In this document: positions 42,213-50,036 of the stretch, one piece after another
Layout of the letters: every line of letters starts with the position of its first letter
Position numbering within the stretch: the stretch's first letter is position 1
Assembly (NCBI GenBank): GCA_044507625.1
Contig: JBIQJE010000002.1
Span: 284,166 to 348,165 of the forward strand
From: Hyphomicrobium_A sp044507625
Lineage (GTDB): Bacteria; Pseudomonadota; Alphaproteobacteria; Rhizobiales; Hyphomicrobiaceae
DNA: 64,000 nt
Direction: 5' to 3'
Notes under the pieces: model-generated
Database searches by the model: none
What the model was told of the DNA's origin: nothing
The model's input: the letters and a program-made list of their open reading frames with translations, nothing else
Program-made: the position numbers and the translations under genes

Positions 42213-43673
42213 ATGCCGACCAATGTCCTGATGCCCGCCCTTTCTCCCACCATGGAGGAGGGCACGCTCGCCAAGTGGCTGGTGCAGGAAGGCGCGACCG
42301 TCAGATCCGGCGATGTGATTGCCGAAATCGAGACCGACAAGGCGACCATGGAGGTCGAAGCGGTTGACGAAGGCCGCCTCGCGAAGATCCTCGTCCCGGC
42401 CGGCACCGAGAACGTGCGGGTGAATACCCCCATCGCGGTGATCGAGGCGGACGATGAGGCCCATGCGTCCGATGCGGCCGCCGCCTCGCAAGCCAACTCG
42501 GAACCCAAGGCTAATGCGGAGCCAAAGGCCGAAGCGGAATCGAAACCCGCCGCGGTGTCCGGGCCGAAGCCCGCGCAAGCCGAGCCCCCTTCTGCACCGC
42601 CATCGCCTGAGCCTGTTGCGAGCACAGCCGCCGATGGCTCTGCTCAGGCGCAACCTGCACAGGAGCAGCCCGAGATTGCGCCTGGGACCGAGATGGTCCA
42701 GCAGACCATGCGCGAGGCGTTGCGCGACGCGATGGCGGAAGAGATGCGCCGCGACGAGGATGTGTTCCTCATGGGCGAGGAGGTCGCGCAGTATCAGGGC
42801 GCTTACAAGATAAGCCAGAACCTGCTCGAGGAGTTTGGCGCGCGCCGCGTGATCGACACGCCGATCACCGAACAGGGCTTTGCCGGTGTCGGCGTCGGCG
42901 CAGCCTTTGCGGGGCTGAAGCCCATCGTCGAGTTCATGACCTGGAACTTCGCCATGCAGGCGATCGACCAGATCGTCAATTCCGCGGGCAAGACGCGCTA
43001 TATGTCGGGCGGCACGGTGGCGGTGCCGATCGTGTTCCGCGGCCCCAATGGCGCGGCCGCCCGCGTCGCAGCCCAGCACAGCCAATGCTATTCGGCGTGG
43101 TATGCGCACGTACCGGGATTGAAGGTTATCGCGCCCTCGACGCCGGCCGACGCCAAGGGCCTGCTCAAGGCGGCGATCCGCGATCCCAACCCGGTCATCT
43201 TTCTGGAGAACGAAATCCTCTACGGAAGCCACGGCCCGGTGCCGAAGGGCGATGATTTCGTACTCCCCATCGGCAAGGCGCGCATTGCACGGCCGGGGCG
43301 CGATGCAACGGTCGTCTCGTTCGCCCGCGGCATGGTGTATGCGCTCGCCGCTGCCGAGATGCTCGCGAAAGACGGCATCGAGATCGAGGTGATCGATCTG
43401 CGCACCTTGCGTCCCCTCGATCTCGAAACGGTGCTGGCGTCGGTGCGCAAGACGAACCGGATCGTAACGGTGGAGGAAGCCTGGCCCGTCTGCTCCGTCG
43501 GCTCGGAGATCTGTGCCCAGGTGGCGATACAGGCCTTCGACGATCTCGACGCGCCGCCCGCGAAGGTTTCCGGCGCCGACGTGCCGATGCCTTACGCCGC
43601 CAATCTGGAAAAACTTGCGCTGCCGACGGCGGAGCAGGTCGTCGCCGCGGTCAAGTCGGTGCTGTACGTCTAG
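42213..43673 (+). CDS. pdhB: Pyruvate dehydrogenase E1 beta subunit with N-terminal lipoyl domain
   Basis: 486 aa. Residues 1-80 form a lipoyl domain: PALSPTMEEGTLAKW, then ETDKATMEVEA with the lipoyl-accepting Lys43. An Ala/Pro-rich linker (about 82-155) joins it to the E1-beta catalytic part (MVQQTMREALRDAM onwards, with GVGVGAAFAGL and FMTWNFAMQAIDQI). Lipoyl-bearing E1-beta is known in alphaproteobacteria, but there E2 also carries lipoyl domains. Here E2 has none, so Lys43 is the only swinging arm seen in the operon. Confidence 0.96.
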   Translation: MPTNVLMPALSPTMEEGTLAKWLVQEGATVRSGDVIAEIETDKATMEVEAVDEGRLAKILVPAGTENVRVNTPIAVIEADDEAHASDAAAASQANSEPKANAEPKAEAESKPAAVSGPKPAQAEPPSAPPSPEPVASTAADGSAQAQPAQEQPEIAPGTEMVQQTMREALRDAMAEEMRRDEDVFLMGEEVAQYQGAYKISQNLLEEFGARRVIDTPITEQGFAGVGVGAAFAGLKPIVEFMTWNFAMQAIDQIVNSAGKTRYMSGGTVAVPIVFRGPNGAAARVAAQHSQCYSAWYAHVPGLKVIAPSTPADAKGLLKAAIRDPNPVIFLENEILYGSHGPVPKGDDFVLPIGKARIARPGRDATVVSFARGMVYALAAAEMLAKDGIEIEVIDLRTLRPLDLETVLASVRKTNRIVTVEEAWPVCSVGSEICAQVAIQAFDDLDAPPAKVSGADVPMPYAANLEKLALPTAEQVVAAVKSVLYV

Positions 43674-43712
43674 AGTGCGTGGGAACTAGAACGGCAAGCG
43701 CGGAGAGAACCA

Positions 43713-44171
43713 ATGCCGGACACGCCGATGACCCAGGCTGAGCTGCTCGAAGGGTTGTTCGCGTCCCTGCAGACGATCCTGTCGCTCGTCTCGCTCTTCT
43801 TCGCCATCGTCTCCGGATACATCGCCGCGCTCTATTTCTTCCTGGCGCGGGCGGGGCTGCTGCTCAGGCTCATTGCCTTCGGTCTGCTCACCATCGGTCT
43901 CAGTTTCCTCGGCGGAACGGCCGCCGTGGTGGGCTCGATGCAGGATGGTCTGCTGCGGGCGTGGAGCGCGCTGCCGGCGCCGGTTATTCCTCCGGGCAGC
44001 CTGCGCAATCCGATGCCGTTGGAAACAGGGCTGCCGTTATCGCAGCAGGAGCTGGGCGTGGTGACCGGGTGGATCATCGGCGTCGCCGTCTATGTCGCCC
44101 TGGCCTATTTGACCTTCCTCCACGACTGGTCTGAGGAAGGCGTGCCGGGGCGAGGGGAGAATAGGCCATGA
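43713..44171 (+). CDS. Three-helix membrane protein inside the pdh operon
   Basis: 152 aa. Hydrophobic segments lie at about 17-45 (SLVSLFFAIVSGYIAALYFF), 48-75 (LRLIAFGLLTIGLSFLGG) and 117-138 (GWIIGVAVYVALAYLTFL), with a Pro-rich loop between the second and third. GCGGAGAG precedes the ATG. It follows pdhB by 39 bases, and its stop overlaps the pdhC start by ATGA, so it is translationally coupled to E2. I recognise no family. Its position suggests a link to the PDH complex, which is inference. Confidence 0.78.
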   Translation: MPDTPMTQAELLEGLFASLQTILSLVSLFFAIVSGYIAALYFFLARAGLLLRLIAFGLLTIGLSFLGGTAAVVGSMQDGLLRAWSALPAPVIPPGSLRNPMPLETGLPLSQQELGVVTGWIIGVAVYVALAYLTFLHDWSEEGVPGRGENRP

Positions 44172-45124
44172 GCACCGCCGCCGCGAAAGAACGTCCCCGT
44201 AGCTCTCCGCTCGCCCGGCGCCTTGCAAAGGAAGCGGGACTGACGCTCGATGCGCTCACCGGCACGGGGCCCCACGGACGCATCATCAAGCGCGACGTCG
44301 AGGCGGCGCTAAAGGGCGGCGCGGCTGCTGGCGCTGCGCGCGCGAGCGCTCACCGCGAATTGGCGACGACCTCCGGTCCGCCGGCGGCCCTCGCCGACGA
44401 CAAGATCCTCGCCCTCTACGATACCGGCAGCTATGAGCTCGTCCCCCACGACAAGATGCGCCGCGTGATCGCCGAGCGTCTGACCCTCGCCAAGCAGACG
44501 ATCCCCCATTTCTATCTTTCGATCGAATGCCGTATCGACGAGCTGCTGCGTGCCCGCACGCGTATGAACGAGGCCTCGCCGCCGGACGGTCCGCGCGCCT
44601 ACAAGCTTTCGGTGAACGACTTCCTGATCAAGGCGCTGGCGCTGGCGTTGCAGCAGGTGCCCGCCGCCAACGTGACCTGGACCGAGGGCGGCACGCTCCG
44701 CCATAAGTATTCCGATATCGGCGTTGCAGTCGCCATCGAGGGCGGTCTCTTCACCCCCGTCGTGCGCCACGCCGAGATGAAATCCCTTTCGGAGATCTCC
44801 AACGAGATGCGCGACCTGGCCGAGCGCGCCCGCAAGCGCCGGCTCGCTCCGCATGAGTACCAGGGCGGCACAACGTCCATCTCCAACCTCGGCATGTACG
44901 GCATCAAGAGTTTCGATGCCGTCATCAATCCGCCCCACGCCACGATCCTCGCGATAGGCACCGCCGAGCGCCGCCCGATCGCGGTCGGCGATGACATCGA
45001 GGTTGCGAGCATGATGAATGTGACGCTCTCGTGCGATCACCGGGTGGTCGACGGTGCCATCGGGGCGGAGCTGCTGGGGGCGTTCAAGGCCTTCGTGGAG
45101 GACCCGGTCCGGATGCTGGTTTAG
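44168..45124 (+). CDS. pdhC: Dihydrolipoamide acetyltransferase (E2) lacking a lipoyl domain
   Basis: 318 aa, against roughly 420-450 for usual rhizobial E2. Residues about 11-50 (RSSPLARRLAKEAGLTLDAL, then GPHGRIIKRDVEAAL) are the peripheral subunit-binding domain. The catalytic domain follows, with the active-site His and Asp in CDHRVVDGA. No lipoyl domain precedes the binding domain, and the upstream bases code for the membrane protein. The ATGA overlap with that gene fixes the start. It could be a 2-oxo acid E2 of another complex, but the operon says PDH. Confidence 0.93.
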   Translation: MSTAAAKERPRSSPLARRLAKEAGLTLDALTGTGPHGRIIKRDVEAALKGGAAAGAARASAHRELATTSGPPAALADDKILALYDTGSYELVPHDKMRRVIAERLTLAKQTIPHFYLSIECRIDELLRARTRMNEASPPDGPRAYKLSVNDFLIKALALALQQVPAANVTWTEGGTLRHKYSDIGVAVAIEGGLFTPVVRHAEMKSLSEISNEMRDLAERARKRRLAPHEYQGGTTSISNLGMYGIKSFDAVINPPHATILAIGTAERRPIAVGDDIEVASMMNVTLSCDHRVVDGAIGAELLGAFKAFVEDPVRMLV

Positions 45125-45379
45125 CCCGGCCGGCCCCCGTCCCAGCGAATCACCCGCCAGCGCCGAGCACCGGCGGGCACCAAGGGAACCCCGCAACCGG
45201 GCCGCACCTGTGGCGCCGGAAGCACGCCCGGGAGACTTTCCCCAGGTAAGCGCATGCCGCCGGGCTTCGGAAAGCATAAGAATAGGGCACTTGCTTGCCG
45301 CTGCCCCGGGGCAAGACTAGAAGCGGGAAATTCAGTGGGCGTACCTGGTGACCGACTCTAGCTCTTGGAGTGAAACCCA
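45125..45379 (+). promoter_or_regulatory. Intergenic region after pdhC
   Basis: 255 bases, GC-rich, with several short inverted repeats such as CCCGCC/GGCGGG (about 45149-45177) that might act in termination or attenuation. No gene is supported. A promoter for the lipoprotein gene at 45380 probably lies here. Confidence 0.35.
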
Positions 45380-45880
45380 ATGACGGCGCGCTCAGCTGCA
45401 CTAACCACCGCGGTGCTTGCCTGCCTCCTGGCAGGCTGCGCAGACGGCGGCCTAACCTCCGGCCTCAACACAGGCTCGATCAATTCCTCCGCGGAAACGA
45501 AGACGGCAGCGAAATCGACCGAAGCACTCTGCCTTACGCTCGCTTCGCAGATCGAGGGCCTGAACTCTGAAGGCGTCTCCGAGAAAGTCTCGAAGGCCGC
45601 CGCCAAGAAGTACAAGCTCAAGTCCACCGATCTCGCGAAGGCGGACGAGCTCAACAAAGCCAACACCGAATTCCAGACGAAGTGCTCGAGCTATCCCCCG
45701 CGCGTAGCCGCCGCGACGCCCGTTGAGCCGGCAGCGACGACCACGACCGCCGCCGCCACCACTGGCGCTGCGAAGACGGCGGCCAAGCCTCCGGTCCCGG
45801 CGCAAAAGCCTGTCGCTGCTGCGATGTTGCCACAGGCAACCGACGCCACGAAGGCTGACGGTCCGTTCCAGACGCCCTAA
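45380..45880 (+). CDS. Lipoprotein A between E2 and E3 genes
   Basis: 166 aa with a lipoprotein signal: LACLLAGC places the lipidated Cys at residue 20. The folded part (about 45-102) has Cys51 and Cys102 flanking a helical stretch with LNSEGVSEKV and KLKSTDLAKADELN. The C-terminal 60 residues are Ala/Thr/Pro-rich and probably disordered. TTGGAG precedes the ATG. It is a diverged paralogue of the next lipoprotein (46032). Function unknown. Confidence 0.78.
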   Translation: MTARSAALTTAVLACLLAGCADGGLTSGLNTGSINSSAETKTAAKSTEALCLTLASQIEGLNSEGVSEKVSKAAAKKYKLKSTDLAKADELNKANTEFQTKCSSYPPRVAAATPVEPAATTTTAAATTGAAKTAAKPPVPAQKPVAAAMLPQATDATKADGPFQTP

Positions 45881-45905
45881 ACGCGGCATTTGTTGGATGC
45901 TTCCA

Positions 45906-45938
45906 GGCGCCTTTACCGCCTTTATGGCGGTGGGCGCC
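45906..45938 (+). other. Hairpin between the two lipoprotein genes
   Basis: GGCGCC (45906-45911) and ACCGCC (45915-45920) pair with GGCGGT (45926-45931) and GGCGCC (45933-45938), with a small internal loop and the terminal loop TTTAT. No good T-run follows (TTGAACATTT). It could attenuate or process the transcript between the two genes. Confidence 0.4.
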
Positions 45939-46031
45939 TTGAACATTTCGGCACAGGCCAATGAGAAGGGTTGCACGCGGGTTGTGCGTGTGGTGAAAAA
46001 CGGCCTTGGCTTCCAACTGCCAATGGAGGGC

Positions 46032-46334
46032 ATGGTGCTAGGCAACAGTCAGCGCGCGCGGGCTTTCAGCGGAGCTATCGCGGGCGCTATTGCTGTATTG
46101 TTCGCAGGCTGTGCCGGTAATACCGGTAACGGCGATCCCGGACCGCAGGCGCTGTCCGGTGGCGAGACCTGCCAATCCATTCGCACGAATCTCACCCGCC
46201 TCGACAAGGAGGGCGTGCAGTCCCTCGTCGAGCGGCAGACGTCCGGCCAGAAGTTGTCGCCCGCACAGAAGGCGAAAGCCGACCTTTACAACCAGTTGCT
46301 CGACAAATACCTCGGCGCGCGCTGCCACGTGTGA
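46032..46334 (+). CDS. Lipoprotein B, paralogue of the preceding gene
   Basis: 100 aa. The lipobox VLFAGC places the lipidated Cys at 27. The folded part has Cys47 and Cys98 and reads TRLDKEGVQSLVERQ and QKLSPAQKAKADLYNQLL. Its cysteine spacing and EGV...KL...AKAD..N pattern match lipoprotein A. The start is uncertain: GGAGGG lies directly before ATG 46032, so GTG 46035 or ATG 46023 are possible. It precedes lpdA by 98 bases. Confidence 0.72.
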   Translation: MVLGNSQRARAFSGAIAGAIAVLFAGCAGNTGNGDPGPQALSGGETCQSIRTNLTRLDKEGVQSLVERQTSGQKLSPAQKAKADLYNQLLDKYLGARCHV

Positions 46335-46432
46335 TCGGGCTGGGCGGCGCCGCGATCGGACATGATGGAAGAACGGGCCTCGGTGTCGGACGACCCCGAG
46401 GCCTTGCTTTATGAGCGCGAGGCGCGAACGCC

Positions 46433-47899
46433 ATGGGCAGTAGCGACTACGACGTCATCATCATCGGCGCCGGGCCGGGTGGCTACGTCGCCGCGATCCG
46501 GGCCGCTCAGCTCGGTTTGCGGACCGCGATCGTCGAGCGCGCCCACCTCGGCGGCATCTGCCTCAATTGGGGATGCATCCCCACCAAAGCGCTGCTGCGC
46601 TCCGGTGAAGTCTTCCGCACGGTCGAGGAGGCGGGTGCATTCGGCGTGCGCGTTCCCGGCGCGCCGAGTGTCGACCTGCCAGCGATGGTCGAACGCTCCC
46701 GGGCGGTGTCACGCGAACTCAATGCCGGCGTCGGTTTTCTCCTGAAAAAGAACGGCGTCGACGTCATCTGGGGCAACGCAGTCCTGCAGGCCGATGGCGT
46801 GATCGAGGTGAGCGCGCCGGGCGAGACCGGCCGCAAGAACCCCGATCCGCCCAAGGATGCGCGCGGCCCGGGCCGCTACCGCGCCAAGCACACCATCATC
46901 GCCACCGGGGCGAGGCCCCGTGCGCTGCCGGGCCTCGAGCCGGACGGCAAGCTGATCTGGACCTACTTCGAGGCGATGCTGCCCCCGGTCCTGCCACGCT
47001 CTCTGCTGATCGCCGGCTCCGGCGCGATCGGGATCGAGTTTGCGTCCTTCTACCGTGCGCTAGGCTGCGAGGTGACGGTCGTCGAGTTGCTCGGCGAAAT
47101 ATTGCCCGCCGAGGATGCCGAGATCGCCGCGCTCGCCCGCAAGGCGTTCGAGAAGGCCGGCATCCGCATCATCACCGGCGCCAAGGTGGCGTCCGTGCAG
47201 CACGGGGCGGATGCGGTCACCGCCACGATCGAGCACGGCGACGGCAAGCGGGAGGAGATCACCGCCGATCGGCTGATCTCGGCGGTCGGTGTCATCGGCA
47301 ACACGGAGGGGCTCGGTCTCGAAGCCCTCGGCGTCGCGATCGACCGCGGATGCGTCGTTGCTGACGGCCTTGGCCGGACGAACGTCGGCGGCATCTACGC
47401 CATCGGCGATGTCGCGGGCGCGCCGATGCTGGCGCACAAGGCCGAGCACGAGGGCGTCATATGCGTCGAGGCGATCAAGGGGCTTGGCGTCGAGCCGCTC
47501 GCAAAGACCCGCATCCCCGGCTGCACCTACAGCAATCCGCAAATCGCCTCCGTCGGTCTGACGGAAGCCCACGCCACCGCGGACGGCCGCAAGGTGCGTG
47601 TCGGCCGTTTTCCTTTCCGCGCCAACGGCAAGGCGCTGGCGCTTGGCGAAAAGGAAGGTCTCATCAAGACCATCTTCGATGCCGCCACTGGCGAGCTGAT
47701 CGGCGCGCATATGATCGGCGCGGAAGTCACCGAGCTGATTCAGGGCTTTGTCATCGCGATGCAACTCGAGGCGACCGAGGAAGACCTGATGCGCACCGTG
47801 TTCCCGCATCCGACGCTTTCGGAAATGATGGGTGAGAGCGCGCTGGCAGCCTATGGCCGCGCGCTGCATATTCCACCGGCGGCGAAATCGCCGGGCTGA
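46433..47899 (+). CDS. lpdA: Dihydrolipoyl dehydrogenase (E3)
   Basis: Reoxidises dihydrolipoamide with NAD+, shared by 2-oxo acid dehydrogenase complexes. 488 aa. FAD-binding GAGPGGYVA at 13-21. The redox disulphide is Cys43-Cys48 in GGICLNWGCIPTKALL; the C-terminal catalytic His lies in TVFPHPTLSEMM. There is no N-terminal lipoyl domain, unlike some E3 proteins. Between E2 and E3 lie two lipoprotein genes. Confidence 0.96.
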   Translation: MGSSDYDVIIIGAGPGGYVAAIRAAQLGLRTAIVERAHLGGICLNWGCIPTKALLRSGEVFRTVEEAGAFGVRVPGAPSVDLPAMVERSRAVSRELNAGVGFLLKKNGVDVIWGNAVLQADGVIEVSAPGETGRKNPDPPKDARGPGRYRAKHTIIATGARPRALPGLEPDGKLIWTYFEAMLPPVLPRSLLIAGSGAIGIEFASFYRALGCEVTVVELLGEILPAEDAEIAALARKAFEKAGIRIITGAKVASVQHGADAVTATIEHGDGKREEITADRLISAVGVIGNTEGLGLEALGVAIDRGCVVADGLGRTNVGGIYAIGDVAGAPMLAHKAEHEGVICVEAIKGLGVEPLAKTRIPGCTYSNPQIASVGLTEAHATADGRKVRVGRFPFRANGKALALGEKEGLIKTIFDAATGELIGAHMIGAEVTELIQGFVIAMQLEATEEDLMRTVFPHPTLSEMMGESALAAYGRALHIPPAAKSPG

Positions 47900-47917
47900 C
47901 ACCGGAGGGAGAACGCC

Positions 47918-48175
47918 ATGAATATCGAAACGCGTGCGCTTTTGGTTTTCGCCGTCATCGGCATTATCGCCGGCTTCCTGGCATCGGTGCTGATCGGCGG
48001 CGGCGGCGGCATCCTGCGCTACCTGATCACCGGCATCATCGGCGCCTTCGTCGGCGGCTATCTGTTCGATGCGCTGAGGATCGATCTCGGCATCGGCAAC
48101 AAGTTCGTCTCCGAGATCATCACGGCGACGGCCGGCGCTGTCATCGTCGTGCTGCTCGCGCGGCTTATCGCTTGA
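47918..48175 (+). CDS. GlsB/YeaQ/YmgE-family membrane protein (first of two)
   Basis: 85 aa, almost entirely hydrophobic and Gly-rich. It has three helices with the family pattern IIAGFLASVLIGGGGGIL and TGIIGAFVGGYLFD. Members are small stress-associated inner-membrane proteins of unknown activity. CCGGAGGGAG precedes the ATG. It is followed by a second copy 22 bases away. Confidence 0.85.
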   Translation: MNIETRALLVFAVIGIIAGFLASVLIGGGGGILRYLITGIIGAFVGGYLFDALRIDLGIGNKFVSEIITATAGAVIVVLLARLIA

Positions 48176-48197
48176 GGCACGGGGAGGGGGACGATCC

Positions 48198-48470
48198 ATG
48201 GAAGACTACGCAGCCTATGCGCCGTGGATCGTGATGGCGCTGAACGGTCTCATCGCCGGCTGGCTCGCGTCCACCCTGCTCGGCGGTCGCGGCGGCATCA
48301 TCCGCGACATCTTCGTCGGCATCATCGGCGCCTTCATCGGCGGTGCGCTGGTCCATGCAGGCTTGCTGAAGCTTCCCTTCCTCGCCGATTGGCCGTGGGT
48401 GCACCTCGTCCTCGTCTCGACTTTCGGGGCCATCCTGGTCATCATCCTGGCCCGCATCATCGGCCGTTGA
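48198..48470 (+). CDS. GlsB/YeaQ/YmgE-family membrane protein (second of two)
   Basis: 90 aa, paralogous to the preceding gene: LIAGWLASTLLGGRGGII aligns with IIAGFLASVLIGGGGGIL, and GIIGAFIGGALVHAG with GIIGAFVGGYLFDAL. It has a longer hydrophilic loop (LPFLADWPWVH). GGGGAGGGGG precedes the ATG. The pair lies between lpdA and lipA. Confidence 0.85.
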   Translation: MEDYAAYAPWIVMALNGLIAGWLASTLLGGRGGIIRDIFVGIIGAFIGGALVHAGLLKLPFLADWPWVHLVLVSTFGAILVIILARIIGR

Positions 48471-48553
48471 GGGCGGCTTCAGCGGGGATTGGCCATCGAT
48501 CCAAGGCGCCCTAAAATGATCCGACATACGAGCAGCGGAGCTTGCCCTTGAGC

Positions 48554-49501
48554 ATGCCGGCCAAATCAGACGTTTCAACCGCCGTCGCTTCAGAGCCGGC
48601 GGCAGCGCCGGCGCGCCTTGCCAAACCTTCGTGGATCCGCGTGCGTGCGCCGGGGTCGGCAGCCCACGCGGAAACCGCCGGCATCGTGCGCGGCCACGGG
48701 CTCACCACGGTCTGCGAGGAAGCTGGCTGCCCCAACATCGGCGAGTGCTGGGCCAAGCGGCACGCCACCTTCATGATCATGGGCGACACGTGCACGCGCG
48801 CCTGCGCGTTCTGCAACGTGCGCACCGGCATGCCGCGGCCGCTCGATCCGACAGAGCCGGCGCGGGTCGCCGAAGCGGCGCGCGCGCTCGGCCTCACCCA
48901 CATCGTCATCACTTCCGTCGATCGCGACGATCTCGCTGACGGCGGAGCGGCGCATTTCGCGGCAGTGATTACCGCGCTGCGCGCAGCGGCGCCCTCGACC
49001 ACCGTCGAAATTCTCACCCCCGACTTCCTGCGCAAATCTTCAGCGCTCGAAACCGTGCTGGCGGCAGGTCCGGACGTCTTCAACCACAACCTCGAAACGG
49101 TGCCGCGCCTTTACCTCTCGATCCGCCCCGGCGCGCGCTATTTCCACTCGCTCCGTCTGTTGCAGCGGGCGAAGGAGTTCGATCGCGATCTTTTCACCAA
49201 GTCGGGGATCATGGTCGGTCTCGGCGAGACGCGCGAAGAGATCATGCAGGTGATGGATGACATGCGCTCGGCCGGCGTTGACTTCCTCACCATCGGACAA
49301 TACCTGCAGCCGAGCCCGCGCCACGCCCCGGTTGAGCGCTTCGTGCCGCCGTCTGAGTTCGACGCCCTGCGCCAGATCGCCGTCGCCAAGGGCTTCCTGC
49401 TCGTCGCCGCAAGCCCGCTGACGCGCTCGTCCTACCACGCGGGCGACGACTTCGCGAAATTGCAGGCGGCCCGGCGCGCCACGGCAAGCGCCAGAGTCTG
49501 A
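48554..49501 (+). CDS. lipA: Lipoyl synthase (radical SAM)
   Basis: Inserts two sulphurs into octanoyl groups on lipoyl domains. About 315 aa. The auxiliary cluster motif is CEEAGCPNIGECW and the SAM cluster is CTRACAFCNV; the SSYHAG C-terminal motif has the conserved Ser. TTG 48548 has better spacing from CGGAG and is an alternative start to ATG 48554. It serves the PDH lipoyl domain upstream. Its stop lies inside a 13-bp tandem repeat. Confidence 0.96.
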   Translation: MPAKSDVSTAVASEPAAAPARLAKPSWIRVRAPGSAAHAETAGIVRGHGLTTVCEEAGCPNIGECWAKRHATFMIMGDTCTRACAFCNVRTGMPRPLDPTEPARVAEAARALGLTHIVITSVDRDDLADGGAAHFAAVITALRAAAPSTTVEILTPDFLRKSSALETVLAAGPDVFNHNLETVPRLYLSIRPGARYFHSLRLLQRAKEFDRDLFTKSGIMVGLGETREEIMQVMDDMRSAGVDFLTIGQYLQPSPRHAPVERFVPPSEFDALRQIAVAKGFLLVAASPLTRSSYHAGDDFAKLQAARRATASARV

Positions 49502-49534
49502 TCCGAGCGTCTGATCCGAGTGTCTGACCCGAGC
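49496..49534 (+). repeat. Tandem 13-bp repeat, three copies, across the lipA stop
   Basis: GTCTGATCCGAGC, GTCTGATCCGAGT and GTCTGACCCGAGC follow one another at 49496, 49509 and 49522. The lipA stop TGA (49499-49501) is in the first unit. A change in copy number would not alter lipA, because the first copy contains the stop. Confidence 0.75.
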
Positions 49535-49559
49535 CAGAGCCCCACGGAGCGCAGTAGAT

Positions 49560-50027
49560 TTGCCCACTTTCGAGACGACGCGGCGCGTTCCCTTCACCGC
49601 CGGCCAGATGTTCGCCGTGGTCGCGGACGTGGAGTGCTATCCGCAGTTCGTACCGCTATGCGAAAGCCTCGCGGTCACGGCGCGCGAGGAAGGATCGACG
49701 CACACCACGCTCACGGCCGTGATGGCGGTCGGCTATCAGGCGATACGCGAAACCTTCACCAGTCACGTCACGCTGCGGCCGGAGCGGGGCGAGATCGATG
49801 TCGTAAAGATCGATGGACCGTTTCAGCGCCTCACCAACCGCTGGCGCTTCCGCGACGTGCCGGGCGGGTGCGAAGTGCACTTTTACATCGACTACGCGTT
49901 CGCCTCGAAGATGCTTTCGATGCTGATGGGCGTGGTGTTCGACAAGGCCGTGCGCAAGTACACCGATGCATTCGAAGCCCGCGCGCACGTGCTCTACGGG
50001 AATGCGTCCGCTCCGCCGCTGGCTTGA
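49560..50027 (+). CDS. Coenzyme Q-binding COQ10/RatA-like START-domain protein
   Basis: 155 aa of the SRPBCC/START fold. TRRVPFTAGQMFAVVADVECYPQFVPLC is the COQ10/RatA start; VKIDGPFQRLTNRWRFRD and the C-terminal FDKAVRKYTDAFEARA are family motifs. It probably binds ubiquinone. The start is TTG 49560 after ACGGAGCG. It follows lipA in the rhizobial order. Confidence 0.9.
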   Translation: MPTFETTRRVPFTAGQMFAVVADVECYPQFVPLCESLAVTAREEGSTHTTLTAVMAVGYQAIRETFTSHVTLRPERGEIDVVKIDGPFQRLTNRWRFRDVPGGCEVHFYIDYAFASKMLSMLMGVVFDKAVRKYTDAFEARAHVLYGNASAPPLA

Positions 50028-50036
50028 TCGGCTCAC

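Noticed and set aside
41124..43232. Long minus-strand open frame antisense to pdhA and pdhB
   Set aside because: Shadow frame; composition is His/Leu/Arg/Gly-rich and no motif is present.
46362..46745. Frame starting just before lpdA (MMEERASVSDDPE...)
   Set aside because: It runs out of frame into lpdA and turns into Ser/Arg-rich shadow; only the first 20 residues look coding-like, which is too little.
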